The notes under the pieces are model-generated. The model searched no databases, was not told the origin of the DNA, and was given only the letters and a program-made list of their open reading frames with translations. Shown piece after piece: positions 16,019 through 23,907 of a stretch of DNA of 64,000 nt; the stretch's first letter is position 1, and every line of letters starts with the position of its first letter. The position numbers and the translations under genes were made by a program. The stretch is taken from NCBI GenBank assembly GCA_036266075.1, contig DATANV010000014.1, positions 1 to 64,000 on the forward strand. The letters run 5' to 3'. The DNA comes from VRUE01 sp036266075 (GTDB taxonomy: Bacteria > Actinomycetota > Thermoleophilia > Solirubrobacterales > 70-9).

Positions 16019-18241
16019 GTGCCCCAAACCGACGCAGCCTCGACCGAACCCGGTGCCGACCGCGCCGAGCGTCTGCTGGCCGACCTCAACGAGCCGCAGC
16101 GGCAGGCGGTACAGCACGGCGAGGGGCCGCTGCTGGTGCTCGCCGGCGCCGGTTCCGGCAAGACCCGAGTGCTGACCCACCGCATCGCCTATCTGCTGGC
16201 AACCGGTGCGGCCCGGCCCGGCGAGATCCTGGCGATCACCTTCACCAACAAAGCCGCGACCGAGATGCGCGAGCGGGTCGAGCAGCTGGTCGGCCGCTCG
16301 GCGCGGGCGATGTGGGTCACGACCTTCCACTCCGCCTGCGCCCGCATGTTGCGCGCCGACGCCGAGCGGCTCGGTTACTCGCGCGGCTTCACGATCTACG
16401 ACGAGTCGGACTCGCTGCGGATGCTGAAACGCGTGCTGGAGGAGCTGCACGTCGACCCCAAGCGCTATCCGCCGCGGGCGATCCGCTCGCAGATCTCCGG
16501 CGCCAAGAACCAGCTGGTCGACGCCGCCGCCTACGCAGAGGCGCAGGGCAGCGTCTTCGAGGAAGTCGTCGCCGAGGCCTACGCGCTCTACGAGAAGCGC
16601 ATGCTCGAGGCCAACGCGATGGACTTCGACGACCTCCTGGTGCGCACCGTCAACGCCCTGGAGCTGTTTGAGGAGGTTCGCGAGCGCTGGCGCCGCACCT
16701 TCCGCCACGTCCTCGTCGACGAGTACCAGGACACCAACCACGCCCAGTACCGCCTGCTGCAGCTGCTCACCGCCGAGCACGGCAATCTGATGGTCGTAGG
16801 CGACGAGGATCAATCTGTCTACGGGTTCAGGCACGCCGACATCCGCAACATCCTCGACTTCGAGCGGGACTTCCCCGAGGCCGAGGTGGTCAAGCTCGAG
16901 CAGAACTACCGCTCGACGCAGACGATCCTCTCGGCGGCCAACGCCGTGGTCGAACACAACCGCGAGCGGCGGCCGAAGAAGCTCTGGACCGAGCTTGCCG
17001 GGGGGGAGCCGCTGCAGCTGCACGAGCTCTCTGACGAGCACGAGGAGGCGCGCTGGGTGGCCGGCGAGATCGAGCGCCTTGGCGAGGAGGAGGGCGTGGA
17101 GCGCGAGGGCGTCGCGGTCTTCTACCGGACCAACGCGATGAGCCGGGTCCTCGAGGACACGCTGGTGCGCTTCGAGCTGCCCTACCAGGTGATCGGCGGC
17201 ACCAAGTTCTACGAACGCGCCGAGGTCAAGGACGCGGTCGCCTATCTGAGCCTGCTGGTCAACCCGGCCGACCAGGTCTGCTTCGCCCGCGTCGTCAACT
17301 CGCCGCGGCGCGGGATCGGCAAAACCAGCCAGGGGCGGCTCGCGGCGCACGCCAACACGACCGGCCTGCCGATCTGGGAGGTGGCCGGCCGCGCCGAGGA
17401 CGTCCCGGGCCTCGGCGGGGCGGCGATCAGGGCCGTCTCGGCCTTCCACGAGACGATGGAGGACCTGCGCGGGCGGGCCGAGGGGGGAGCGTCGGTCGGC
17501 GAGCTGTTGGAGGCGACCCTGCGCGAGACCGGCTACCTCGACGCGCTTGCCGCCGAGCGCACGGTCGAGGCCGAGGGTCGGGCGGAGAACCTCGAGGAGC
17601 TGGTCGGCGTCGCCCGTGAGTTCGATCTCAACCACGAGCTGGAGGGCGAGGGCGAGCTGTCCGCCCTGGAGGAGTTCCTCCAGCAGATCTCGCTCTACAC
17701 CGAGCAGGACGGCCTGCGCGAGGAGTCGGTGATCACGCTGATGACTCTGCACAACGCCAAGGGCCTTGAGTACGACACGGTCTTCATCGTCGGCTGCGAG
17801 GACGGCGCTTTCCCCCACATGCGCGCCCTGGAAGAGGGAAGCGAGGAGGAGGAGCGACGCCTCTGCTACGTCGGCATCACCCGCGCCCGCCGCCGCCTCT
17901 ACATGACCTGGACGCGCGAGCGACGGCTCTTCGGCCGTTCCGAGCGCAATCTGCCCTCGCGCTTCGTCGACGAGCTGCCGGAGGGGCTGACCGAGCGCCA
18001 CGCCGCCAATGCGCTCGCTGGCGGCTGGGGGACGGCGCCGGCCGCGGGGGGCGGCGAGACGATGCCGCTTGAGCCCGGCCCGGCGCTCGAGCTGCGCACC
18101 GGCGATGACGTCGTCCACGCTGGCTTTGGGGACGGCGTCGTGACGGCGGTGGAGGGGGGCGGCATCGTCGTCGTGCGCTTCTCCGGCGACGGCAGCGAGC
18201 GCAAGCTGATGGCCGACTACGCACCGATCCGGAAGCGGTGA
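16019..18241 (+). CDS. pcrA: ATP-dependent DNA helicase PcrA/UvrD
   Basis: A 740-residue superfamily 1A 3'-5' helicase of nucleotide excision repair and replication-fork maintenance. Motifs: Q motif 'LNEPQRQAV', Walker A 'GAGSGKT', 'ITFTNKAATEMRER', Walker B 'LVDEYQDTN', 'VGDEDQSVYGFR', 'QNYRST', 'TLHNAKGLEY' and 'VGITRARRRLY'. The C-terminal ~60 residues ('GDDVVHAGFGDGVVTAVEGG') form the Tudor-like domain that binds RNA polymerase in PcrA. The GTG at 16019 fits both the homology and a TATTCT box 7 bases upstream. Its stop overlaps the folD start by 4 bases. Confidence 0.95.
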   Translation: MPQTDAASTEPGADRAERLLADLNEPQRQAVQHGEGPLLVLAGAGSGKTRVLTHRIAYLLATGAARPGEILAITFTNKAATEMRERVEQLVGRSARAMWVTTFHSACARMLRADAERLGYSRGFTIYDESDSLRMLKRVLEELHVDPKRYPPRAIRSQISGAKNQLVDAAAYAEAQGSVFEEVVAEAYALYEKRMLEANAMDFDDLLVRTVNALELFEEVRERWRRTFRHVLVDEYQDTNHAQYRLLQLLTAEHGNLMVVGDEDQSVYGFRHADIRNILDFERDFPEAEVVKLEQNYRSTQTILSAANAVVEHNRERRPKKLWTELAGGEPLQLHELSDEHEEARWVAGEIERLGEEEGVEREGVAVFYRTNAMSRVLEDTLVRFELPYQVIGGTKFYERAEVKDAVAYLSLLVNPADQVCFARVVNSPRRGIGKTSQGRLAAHANTTGLPIWEVAGRAEDVPGLGGAAIRAVSAFHETMEDLRGRAEGGASVGELLEATLRETGYLDALAAERTVEAEGRAENLEELVGVAREFDLNHELEGEGELSALEEFLQQISLYTEQDGLREESVITLMTLHNAKGLEYDTVFIVGCEDGAFPHMRALEEGSEEEERRLCYVGITRARRRLYMTWTRERRLFGRSERNLPSRFVDELPEGLTERHAANALAGGWGTAPAAGGGETMPLEPGPALELRTGDDVVHAGFGDGVVTAVEGGGIVVVRFSGDGSERKLMADYAPIRKR

Positions 18242-19095
18242 GGACGATCGCGGCGCGGATCATCGACGGCAAGGCGGTCGCCGCCGCGGTGCGCGAGCGG
18301 GTGCGGGGCGAGGTCGCAGAGTTCGCGGCGGAGGCAGGCCGACCGCCGGGCCTGGCCACGGTCCTGGTCGGCGAGGATCCCGCCTCGCAGGTCTACATTC
18401 GCGGCAAGCACAAAGCCTGCGAGGAGGCCGGCATCCGCTCGATCCACCACGGCTTGCTGGCCGAGACGAGCGAGGCCGAGCTGCTCGACCTGGTCCGCCG
18501 GCTGGGGCTCGACGATGAGGTCGATGGGATTCTCGTGCAGCTGCCGGTTCCCGAGCAGATCGACCCCGATGCGGTGGTCGCGGCAATCGATTCGGCCAAG
18601 GACGTCGACGGCCTGACGCCGCAGAATGCCGGCCTGCTCGCGCACGGCACCCCGGCCCTGGTGCCCTGCACGCCGGCCGGGGTGATGGAGCTGCTGCGCC
18701 ACGAGGGGATCGCGCTGGAGGGCGCCGAGGCGGTCGTCGTCGGGCGCTCGAAGCTGGTCGGCGTGCCGGTCTCCAGGCTGCTGCTCGCCGCCAACGCGAC
18801 GGTCACCGTCTGCCACTCGCGCACGCGTGACCTCGCTGCCGTCTGTCGCCGCGCCGACGTGCTCGTCGCCGCCGTCGGGGCGCCGCGCCTGCTCGGCGCC
18901 GACGCGATCAAGCCCGGCGCGGTGGTGATCGACGTCGGCGTCAACCGCACCGAGGACGGTCTCGTCGGCGACGTCGACTTCGGGCCGGCGGCCGAGGTCG
19001 CGGCGGCGATCACGCCGGTGCCGGGCGGGGTCGGGCCGATGACGATCGCGATGCTGCTGGTCAACACCCTGGCTGCCGCCTGGGCCCGGGTGTAG
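18238..19095 (+). CDS. folD: Methylenetetrahydrofolate dehydrogenase/cyclohydrolase
   Basis: A 285-residue bifunctional enzyme converting 5,10-methylene-THF to 10-formyl-THF. It shows 'ASQVYIRGKHKACEEAGI' with the catalytic Lys, 'DGILVQLPVPEQID', 'KDVDGLTPQNAGLL', the nucleotide-binding 'VVVGRSKLVGVPVSRLLL' and C-terminal 'ITPVPGGVGPMTIAML'. The GTG start overlaps the pcrA stop (GTGA), so the two are cotranscribed. One-carbon supply next to helicase has no obvious functional meaning. Confidence 0.96.
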   Translation: MRTIAARIIDGKAVAAAVRERVRGEVAEFAAEAGRPPGLATVLVGEDPASQVYIRGKHKACEEAGIRSIHHGLLAETSEAELLDLVRRLGLDDEVDGILVQLPVPEQIDPDAVVAAIDSAKDVDGLTPQNAGLLAHGTPALVPCTPAGVMELLRHEGIALEGAEAVVVGRSKLVGVPVSRLLLAANATVTVCHSRTRDLAAVCRRADVLVAAVGAPRLLGADAIKPGAVVIDVGVNRTEDGLVGDVDFGPAAEVAAAITPVPGGVGPMTIAMLLVNTLAAAWARV

Positions 19096-19131
19096 GGTCG
19101 ATTCGACCCCTATTTCCGGAGGGATGTGCAG

Positions 19132-19695
19132 ATGGAAGTCGACAAGCTGAGCACGGGGGAGAAGATCTCGGCGGTCTCCGCGATCCTCCTCTTCATTTTC
19201 ATGTTCTTCGACTGGTTTGGCGCCGAGGTATCCGGCGTTGCCGGCTTCTCGGGCGACACCGGGGTGGGTGGGAGCGCTTGGGACGTGCTCGACGTGATCC
19301 CGATCTTCCTGATGATCGCGATCGTCGCCGCGATTGGCGTGGCCGTGATCCGGCTGACCGACGCCGACCTCGAGCCACCGATCTCGCTCAACGCGATCGT
19401 CGCGGCGCTTGGAGCGCTGGCGGTGCTGCTGATCCTCTACCGGATCGTCGACCCGCCGGGCGGTGCCAGCTTCGGCGGCGTCTCGGTCGACATCACCCTC
19501 GAGCTAGGCATCTTCCTCGGCCTGCTCGCCGCCGCTGGCATCGCCTACGGCGGCTACAGCGCGATGCGCGAGGAAGGCCTGACCTTCGGCGACGTCGGCG
19601 ACCAGCTCGGAGGCGGCCCGGGAGACAACCCGTCCCCGCCACCCCCGTCGTCGTCTACGCCCCCACCTCCGCCGCCCCCGCCAGCGGGGTCTTAG
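19132..19695 (+). CDS. Four-helix membrane protein with Pro-rich C-terminus
   Basis: About 187 residues with four hydrophobic segments (near residues 15-30, 58-76, 88-104 and 125-143) and a cytosolic or exposed tail rich in Pro and Ser, including runs of Pro. No family is recognised. The ATG at 19132 has an ideal GGAGGG (19118-19123) 8 bases upstream; the GTG at 19126 is too close to it. It lies 36 bases after folD. Its end overlaps the converging GMC gene by 41 bases. Confidence 0.75.
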   Translation: MEVDKLSTGEKISAVSAILLFIFMFFDWFGAEVSGVAGFSGDTGVGGSAWDVLDVIPIFLMIAIVAAIGVAVIRLTDADLEPPISLNAIVAALGALAVLLILYRIVDPPGGASFGGVSVDITLELGIFLGLLAAAGIAYGGYSAMREEGLTFGDVGDQLGGGPGDNPSPPPPSSSTPPPPPPPPAGS

Positions 19696-21520
19696 GGGTC
19701 CGTGCTGCCGGAGTCGCTTCGGCTACTCCGGCAGCTATTTGTTTGGCAAAAGCGATGATCGTCATCATCGGATTGACGCCGACCGACGTCGGGAACAGCG
19801 AGGCGTCGGCTACGTAGAGGTCATCGACGCCGTTGACGGCGCCATCGGCGGAGCAGACCCCCTCTCGCGGATTGGCGGCGATGCGCGCCGTTCCCATCGG
19901 ATGGAACGCCTCGAGCCGCAGCTCCGACGGCTTGAAGGTCGTCGCTTCGAAGTCGGCCAGCTCGTTCGGGCGCAGGACTGGAACGCGGCCGATGTTCGGG
20001 TAGACCTCGGCAGCGCCGGCGGCAAAGTGGACCTCGGCGGCCCGGGCGATGCCGAAGGCTAGCCGGCGGGCGTCGTCGTCGGTCAGCCTGTAGCTCGCCC
20101 GCAGCGACCCGTCGCGGCCGATCCCGACCCGGCCCGCCGACTCGTCGGAGAGGTGGACGCCGATCGAGCCGACCCGGTCGAAGCCCAGAATCGCCTCCTG
20201 GTGCTCGCGGCCTGAGCCGAGCAGCCAGGCGCCGCCGAAGGCCAGCGGCGTGAAGGTCGCCTCGAGCAGGATGCGCTCGCTCTCCCACTCGTCGACGTAG
20301 TAGCTCTGCATCACGCCCTCCCAGCCGCGCACCTCCTCCTCGTAGCGGCCGCCGATCCAGCAGGCGGGGTGGATGTGAAGGTTGCGGCCGACCCGATCGC
20401 CGCCAAGCCCCGAGCGCAGCAGCAGCTCCGGGGTTCCGAGGGCGCCGCCGGCGACGACCGTCGCCCGTCGAGCCCTCACCGTGTAGCCGTCGGCGCAGCG
20501 AACGCCGACGGCGCGGCCTTCCTCGACGATCACCCGCCGCGCCTCGGCGCCGGTTCGCAGCCGAGCGCCGGCGGCGACCGCGCGCGGCACGTAGCTGACG
20601 TGCATCCCCCGCTTGGCGTCGATCGCGCAGCCGAAGGGGCAGGAGCTGCACTGGACGCAGCGGCCGGCGTTGCGCGAGATCGGCCCGCCGCTGACGCCCA
20701 GCGCTTCGGCCCCCTCCATCGCCAGCTGGCCGTTGCGTCCCATCCGCTCCGGGTCGAGCGGGGTGACGCGCAGGAACTCCTCCGCTTCGGCGAAGTGCGG
20801 GTGCAGGTCGCCGGCCCAGGTGACGCCGTGGCGCTCGCGCCAGTCGTCGAGCACCGGCTGAGGCGCGCGGAAGCAGGTGCCGGAGTTGATCACCGTGGTC
20901 CCGCCGACGGCCCTGCCGACCGGCACCGGGATCGCCGGGCGACCCTCGGCGATGGTCAGGCCGCCGTCGCGATAGAGCGCGGCGATCGCCTCGAGCGGGT
21001 CGCTCGGGTAGCTGTCACGGTCGTAGGCCTGGCCGGCCTCGAGCAGGATCACATCGAGGCCGGCCTCGGCCAGCGTTGCCGCGGCGACGGCGCCGCCGGC
21101 CCCCGAGCCGACGATCGCCACATCGCACTCCTCGACCTCTCCGCTCGGAGCGGTCTCGCCGAGCGAGTGGCGCGGCGGCGGCTCGGCACCGTCGGCCAGG
21201 CGGCAGCTGGTCTCGAGCCCGAGTCGCTCCTCGACCCGCGGCTGGATCGCGTAGCCAAGCGTGCTGAAGGTCTTCGCCATCAACAGCAGCTCGTGGTGCA
21301 GGCCGAAGCGCGAGCGTTCCATCCGTCGCATGAAGTCTTCGCGCGCCGCGAGTTCGAGGCGGCTGAAGCGCCACGGGAAGGGCAGCCACTCGAAGACGCG
21401 CAGGGCCAGGCGGATCCGCAGCAGCAGGCGGGGCGAGAGGGAGGGGAGGAAGCGGGCGACGGGGGCGGAGACGGGAACCTCGCGCTCGGCGGCGGGCAGG
21501 CCGTCGAGGGCGGGCGCCAT
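19655..21520 (-). CDS. GMC-family FAD oxidoreductase (long-chain alcohol oxidase-like)
   Basis: 621 residues. The FAD motif 'VAIVGSGAGGAVAAATLAEAG' is near residues 133-153, followed by 'VGRAVGGTTVINSGTCFR', a four-cysteine patch 'CVQCSSCPFGC', and the C-terminal GMC signature 'FHPMGTARIA' through 'DASLFPTSVGVNPMMTI'. It probably oxidises an alcohol group on a lipid-like substrate. The segment before the first ATG, read in the same frame, continues the family ('EQRTLSAICEAM') back to the stop of the upstream gene with no ATG, GTG or TTG. The true start may be a non-canonical codon (CTG about 21538) or the sequence may be imperfect there. It is in an operon with the membrane protein upstream. 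Confidence 0.85.
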   Translation of the reverse strand: MAPALDGLPAAEREVPVSAPVARFLPSLSPRLLLRIRLALRVFEWLPFPWRFSRLELAAREDFMRRMERSRFGLHHELLLMAKTFSTLGYAIQPRVEERLGLETSCRLADGAEPPPRHSLGETAPSGEVEECDVAIVGSGAGGAVAAATLAEAGLDVILLEAGQAYDRDSYPSDPLEAIAALYRDGGLTIAEGRPAIPVPVGRAVGGTTVINSGTCFRAPQPVLDDWRERHGVTWAGDLHPHFAEAEEFLRVTPLDPERMGRNGQLAMEGAEALGVSGGPISRNAGRCVQCSSCPFGCAIDAKRGMHVSYVPRAVAAGARLRTGAEARRVIVEEGRAVGVRCADGYTVRARRATVVAGGALGTPELLLRSGLGGDRVGRNLHIHPACWIGGRYEEEVRGWEGVMQSYYVDEWESERILLEATFTPLAFGGAWLLGSGREHQEAILGFDRVGSIGVHLSDESAGRVGIGRDGSLRASYRLTDDDARRLAFGIARAAEVHFAAGAAEVYPNIGRVPVLRPNELADFEATTFKPSELRLEAFHPMGTARIAANPREGVCSADGAVNGVDDLYVADASLFPTSVGVNPMMTIIAFAKQIAAGVAEATPAARTPKTPLAGAAEVGA

Positions 21521-21580
21521 CGCCTCGCAGATCGCGCTCAGGGTGCGCTGCTCGGCGGCCGCGAGCCCCGGCGCGCGCCT

Positions 21581-22024
21581 TCAGCCGGGCGCGGGCGTCC
21601 GTTCGATCCGGCCCGAAAGCGACCAGAGCCAGAGTGCCAGCAGCGCGAGGAAGCCGTCGACGAGGAAGTTGAGCAGGTAGATGAAGACGTCGTCGTCGAA
21701 GAGGTAGAAGCCGAGCGAGCCGAGCGAGGAGGCGGTCTTACCGGCGGCGAGGACCAGCAGCAGCGGCCGGTATCGGACCGGATCGGCCTGGGCGACGAGG
21801 CAGATGCCGGCGATCACCACCATGTAGGCGAAGGCCAGCGCCAGCCAGAGCTGCTCCTCGCCGTGCGGGGCGCGGCTGAAGCCGCCCAGCGTGTCGCCGA
21901 GGTCGGAGATCGTGTCGAGCACGCCGTTTGGAACGGCGATGAAGAGGATGCCGACGACCGCGAAGCTGAGCGCTAGCAGGCGCAGGCTGAGGACTACGAA
22001 ATTCTCTGCGCGCGCTCCCCGCAT
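21581..22024 (-). CDS. Four-helix membrane protein
   Basis: A 147-residue integral membrane protein with four predicted helices ('VVLSLRLLALSFAVVGILFI', 'LWLALAFAYMVVIAGICLVA', 'LLLVLAAGKTASSLGSLGFY', 'FIYLLNFLVDGFLALLALWL'). The family is not recognised. It is upstream of the GMC oxidoreductase on the same strand, about 60 bases apart, so it may be a membrane partner or electron-transfer accessory (inference). The ATG at 22024 lies 8 bases after TAGAGT, and a 16-bp perfect palindrome sits just upstream, so it looks repressor-controlled. Confidence 0.75.
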   Translation of the reverse strand: MRGARAENFVVLSLRLLALSFAVVGILFIAVPNGVLDTISDLGDTLGGFSRAPHGEEQLWLALAFAYMVVIAGICLVAQADPVRYRPLLLVLAAGKTASSLGSLGFYLFDDDVFIYLLNFLVDGFLALLALWLWSLSGRIERTPAPG

Positions 22025-22032
22025 GCGACCGC

Positions 22033-22051
22033 ACTCTAACTGGCCAGTTAG
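22033..22051 (-). promoter_or_regulatory. Palindromic operator over the -10 region of the membrane protein/GMC operon
   Basis: CTAACTGGCCAGTTAG (22036-22051) is a perfect 16-bp palindrome. On the minus strand it overlaps TAGAGT (22038-22033), which ends 8 bases before the ATG at 22024. The size and symmetry suit a TetR- or MarR-type repressor. No such regulator gene is adjacent. Confidence 0.6.
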
Positions 22052-22070
22052 CCAGTAGGGCTGCGGGCAG

Positions 22071-22147
22071 GGGGTTCGCTTAACTTTTTCGCCGGTCGCG
22101 CGTTTGCTCTCGGTGACTGAGTCGGGCGAAAAAGTACAAGACGCTCC
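22071..22147. repeat. Palindromic intergenic repeat, family 2 copy 1
   Basis: A perfect 11-bp inverted repeat, ACTTTTTCGCC (22083-22093) and GGCGAAAAAGT (22125-22135), with a 31-base loop. The same element, reversed, occurs at 58801-58878. The flanks (CGTCTTGT on one side, TTAAG plus a C run on the other), arm sequence and loop length are all conserved, and 19 of 31 loop positions match. It lies between the divergent membrane-protein gene and gatC. Confidence 0.75.
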
Positions 22148-22165
22148 ACCCCCTACCCACACCCC

Positions 22166-22171
22166 TACAAT
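22166..22171 (+). promoter_or_regulatory. -10 box of gatCAB
   Basis: TACAAT ends 6 bases before the gatC GTG at 22178. It is a near-consensus -10 giving a leaderless transcript. A -35 is not evident. Confidence 0.6.
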
Positions 22172-22177
22172 CCGCGC

Positions 22178-22465
22178 GTGATCGAGCGGGAGCAGGTTCA
22201 ACATGTCGCCAGATTGGCCCGCCTGCGGCTGAGTGAGGAGGAGCTGGGGAGGATGGCTGGGGAGCTGTCGGGGATCTTGGGGCACGTGGATCGGATCGGG
22301 GAGCTCGATTTGAACGACGTCGAGCCGACCTCGCACGTGGTCGAGCTGGAGAACGTGCTGCGAGCCGACGAGCCGCGACCCAGCTGGCCTCGCGACGTCG
22401 TGCTGGCGCAGGCACCCGATCCAGCGAACGACGCTTTCCGGGTCCCCTCGCCCCAGGCCGAATGA
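22178..22465 (+). CDS. gatC: Asp/Glu-tRNA amidotransferase subunit C
   Basis: A 95-residue subunit that stabilises GatA and links it to GatB in the enzyme converting Glu-tRNA-Gln (and Asp-tRNA-Asn) to the cognate amides. Family features are 'QVQHVARLARLRLSEEELGRM', 'LNDVEPTSHVVELENVLRADEP' and a C-terminal 'APDPANDAFRVP'. The GTG start has TACAAT 6 bases upstream and no Shine-Dalgarno. Its stop overlaps the gatA ATG (ATGA). Confidence 0.93.
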   Translation: MIEREQVQHVARLARLRLSEEELGRMAGELSGILGHVDRIGELDLNDVEPTSHVVELENVLRADEPRPSWPRDVVLAQAPDPANDAFRVPSPQAE

Positions 22466-23907
22466 CCGCCGGCGCGCTCGAGCTGACTGCCGTTCAGGCC
22501 CGCGAGGCGATGGCTGCCGGCGAGCTGTCCGCTGCGGAGTGCCACGACGCCTGGGCGCAGGCGGCGGCTGGGGACGAGCTGAACGCTTACCTGTGGCGCG
22601 ACGACAGCGGCGAGGCCGGCGGGATCGCGGTCGAGCGGCCGCGCATCGCGCCGATCGCGGTCAAGGACATCTTCTGCACCGAGGGAGCGCCGACGACGGC
22701 CGCTTCGCGCATCCTCGAGAACTACCGGCCGCCCTATACGGCGACCGCCGTGCGGCGCTTGCTCGAGGCCGGCGCGCCGATCCTCGGCAAGACCAACATG
22801 GACGAGTTCGCGATGGGCTCCTCGAACGAGAACTCGGCTTACGGCCCGGTGCTCAACCCGTGGGACCGGGGGCGGGTGCCCGGCGGCTCCTCGGGAGGCT
22901 CGGCGGCCGCCGTCGCCGGTGGCCTGGCGCCTTGGGCGATCGGCACCGACACTGGCGGCTCGATCCGCCAGCCGGCGGCGCTCTGCGGCATCGTCGGTTT
23001 GAAGCCCACCTACGGGGCAGTCTCGCGCTACGGGATGATCGCCTTCGCCTCCTCGCTCGACCAGTGTGGGCCGCTGACCCGCGACGTCGCCGACGCGGCG
23101 CTGCTGCTGTCGATCCTCCAGGGGCGCGACGCCTGCGACTCGACCTCGCTGGGGATCGAGCCCGCACCGCAGCTTCCGCAGCGCGAGGACCTGAACGGAC
23201 TGCGCTTCGCGGTCCCCGCCGACCTGCGCAGCGACGGCATGGAGGATGGCGTGCGCGCCGTCTTCGAGGCGACCCTGAAACGGATCGAGGAGCTCGGTGG
23301 CGCCGTCGCCGAGGCGCCGCTGCCGCACGCCGAGCACGGCATCTCCGCCTACTACGTGATCGCTCCGGCTGAGGCCTCCTCGAACCTGGCTCGCTACGAC
23401 GGCGTCCGCTACGGGATGCGTGCCGCGGGAGGCGGCGACCTGCTCGAGATGTACGAGTCGACGCGGGCACAGGGCTTCGGCGCCGAGGTCAAGCGGCGGA
23501 TCATGCTCGGCACCTACGCCCTCTCCTCGGGCTACTACGAGGCCTACTACGGCCGCGCCCAGAAGGTGCGCACGAAGATCGCCGAGGACTTCGACGCCGC
23601 CTTCGCCGAGTTCGACTTCGTCGTCACCCCGACCTCTCCGTCGGTCGCCTTCGGGCTCGGCGAGAAGACCGACGATCCGCTGGCGATGTATATGAACGAC
23701 TACTTCACGGTGCCGATGAGCCTCGCCGGCATCCCGGCAATCTCGATCCCCGCCGGCCTGGCCGAACCGGATGGCGGCGGGCCGCGGCTGCCGGTCGGCT
23801 TCCAGATCGCCGCGCCGGCCTTCGCCGAGCAGCGCCTGCTGGACGCCGCGTACGCGCTCGAGGGAGCGATCGGCTTCGATGCCAGGCCGGGAGGCGGAGA
23901 TGGCTGA
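22462..23907 (+). CDS. gatA: Asp/Glu-tRNA amidotransferase subunit A
   Basis: A 481-residue amidase-signature subunit that hydrolyses glutamine to supply ammonia to GatB. The Ser-cisSer-Lys triad is visible: Lys in 'IAVKDIFCTEGAPTTA', the serines in 'GGSSGGSAAAVAGGLAPWAIGTD' and 'TGGSIRQPAALCGIVGLKPT'. 'SYNPI'-type C-terminal features match ('DYFTVPMSLAGIPAISIPAG'). The ATG overlaps the gatC stop by 4 bases, and gatB begins inside its last codons. Confidence 0.96.
   Translation: MTAGALELTAVQAREAMAAGELSAAECHDAWAQAAAGDELNAYLWRDDSGEAGGIAVERPRIAPIAVKDIFCTEGAPTTAASRILENYRPPYTATAVRRLLEAGAPILGKTNMDEFAMGSSNENSAYGPVLNPWDRGRVPGGSSGGSAAAVAGGLAPWAIGTDTGGSIRQPAALCGIVGLKPTYGAVSRYGMIAFASSLDQCGPLTRDVADAALLLSILQGRDACDSTSLGIEPAPQLPQREDLNGLRFAVPADLRSDGMEDGVRAVFEATLKRIEELGGAVAEAPLPHAEHGISAYYVIAPAEASSNLARYDGVRYGMRAAGGGDLLEMYESTRAQGFGAEVKRRIMLGTYALSSGYYEAYYGRAQKVRTKIAEDFDAAFAEFDFVVTPTSPSVAFGLGEKTDDPLAMYMNDYFTVPMSLAGIPAISIPAGLAEPDGGGPRLPVGFQIAAPAFAEQRLLDAAYALEGAIGFDARPGGGDG

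Noticed and set aside
15860..18118. A ~750-codon frame antisense to pcrA
   Set aside because: Same shadow effect: composition-driven, no recognisable domain, and pcrA is certain.
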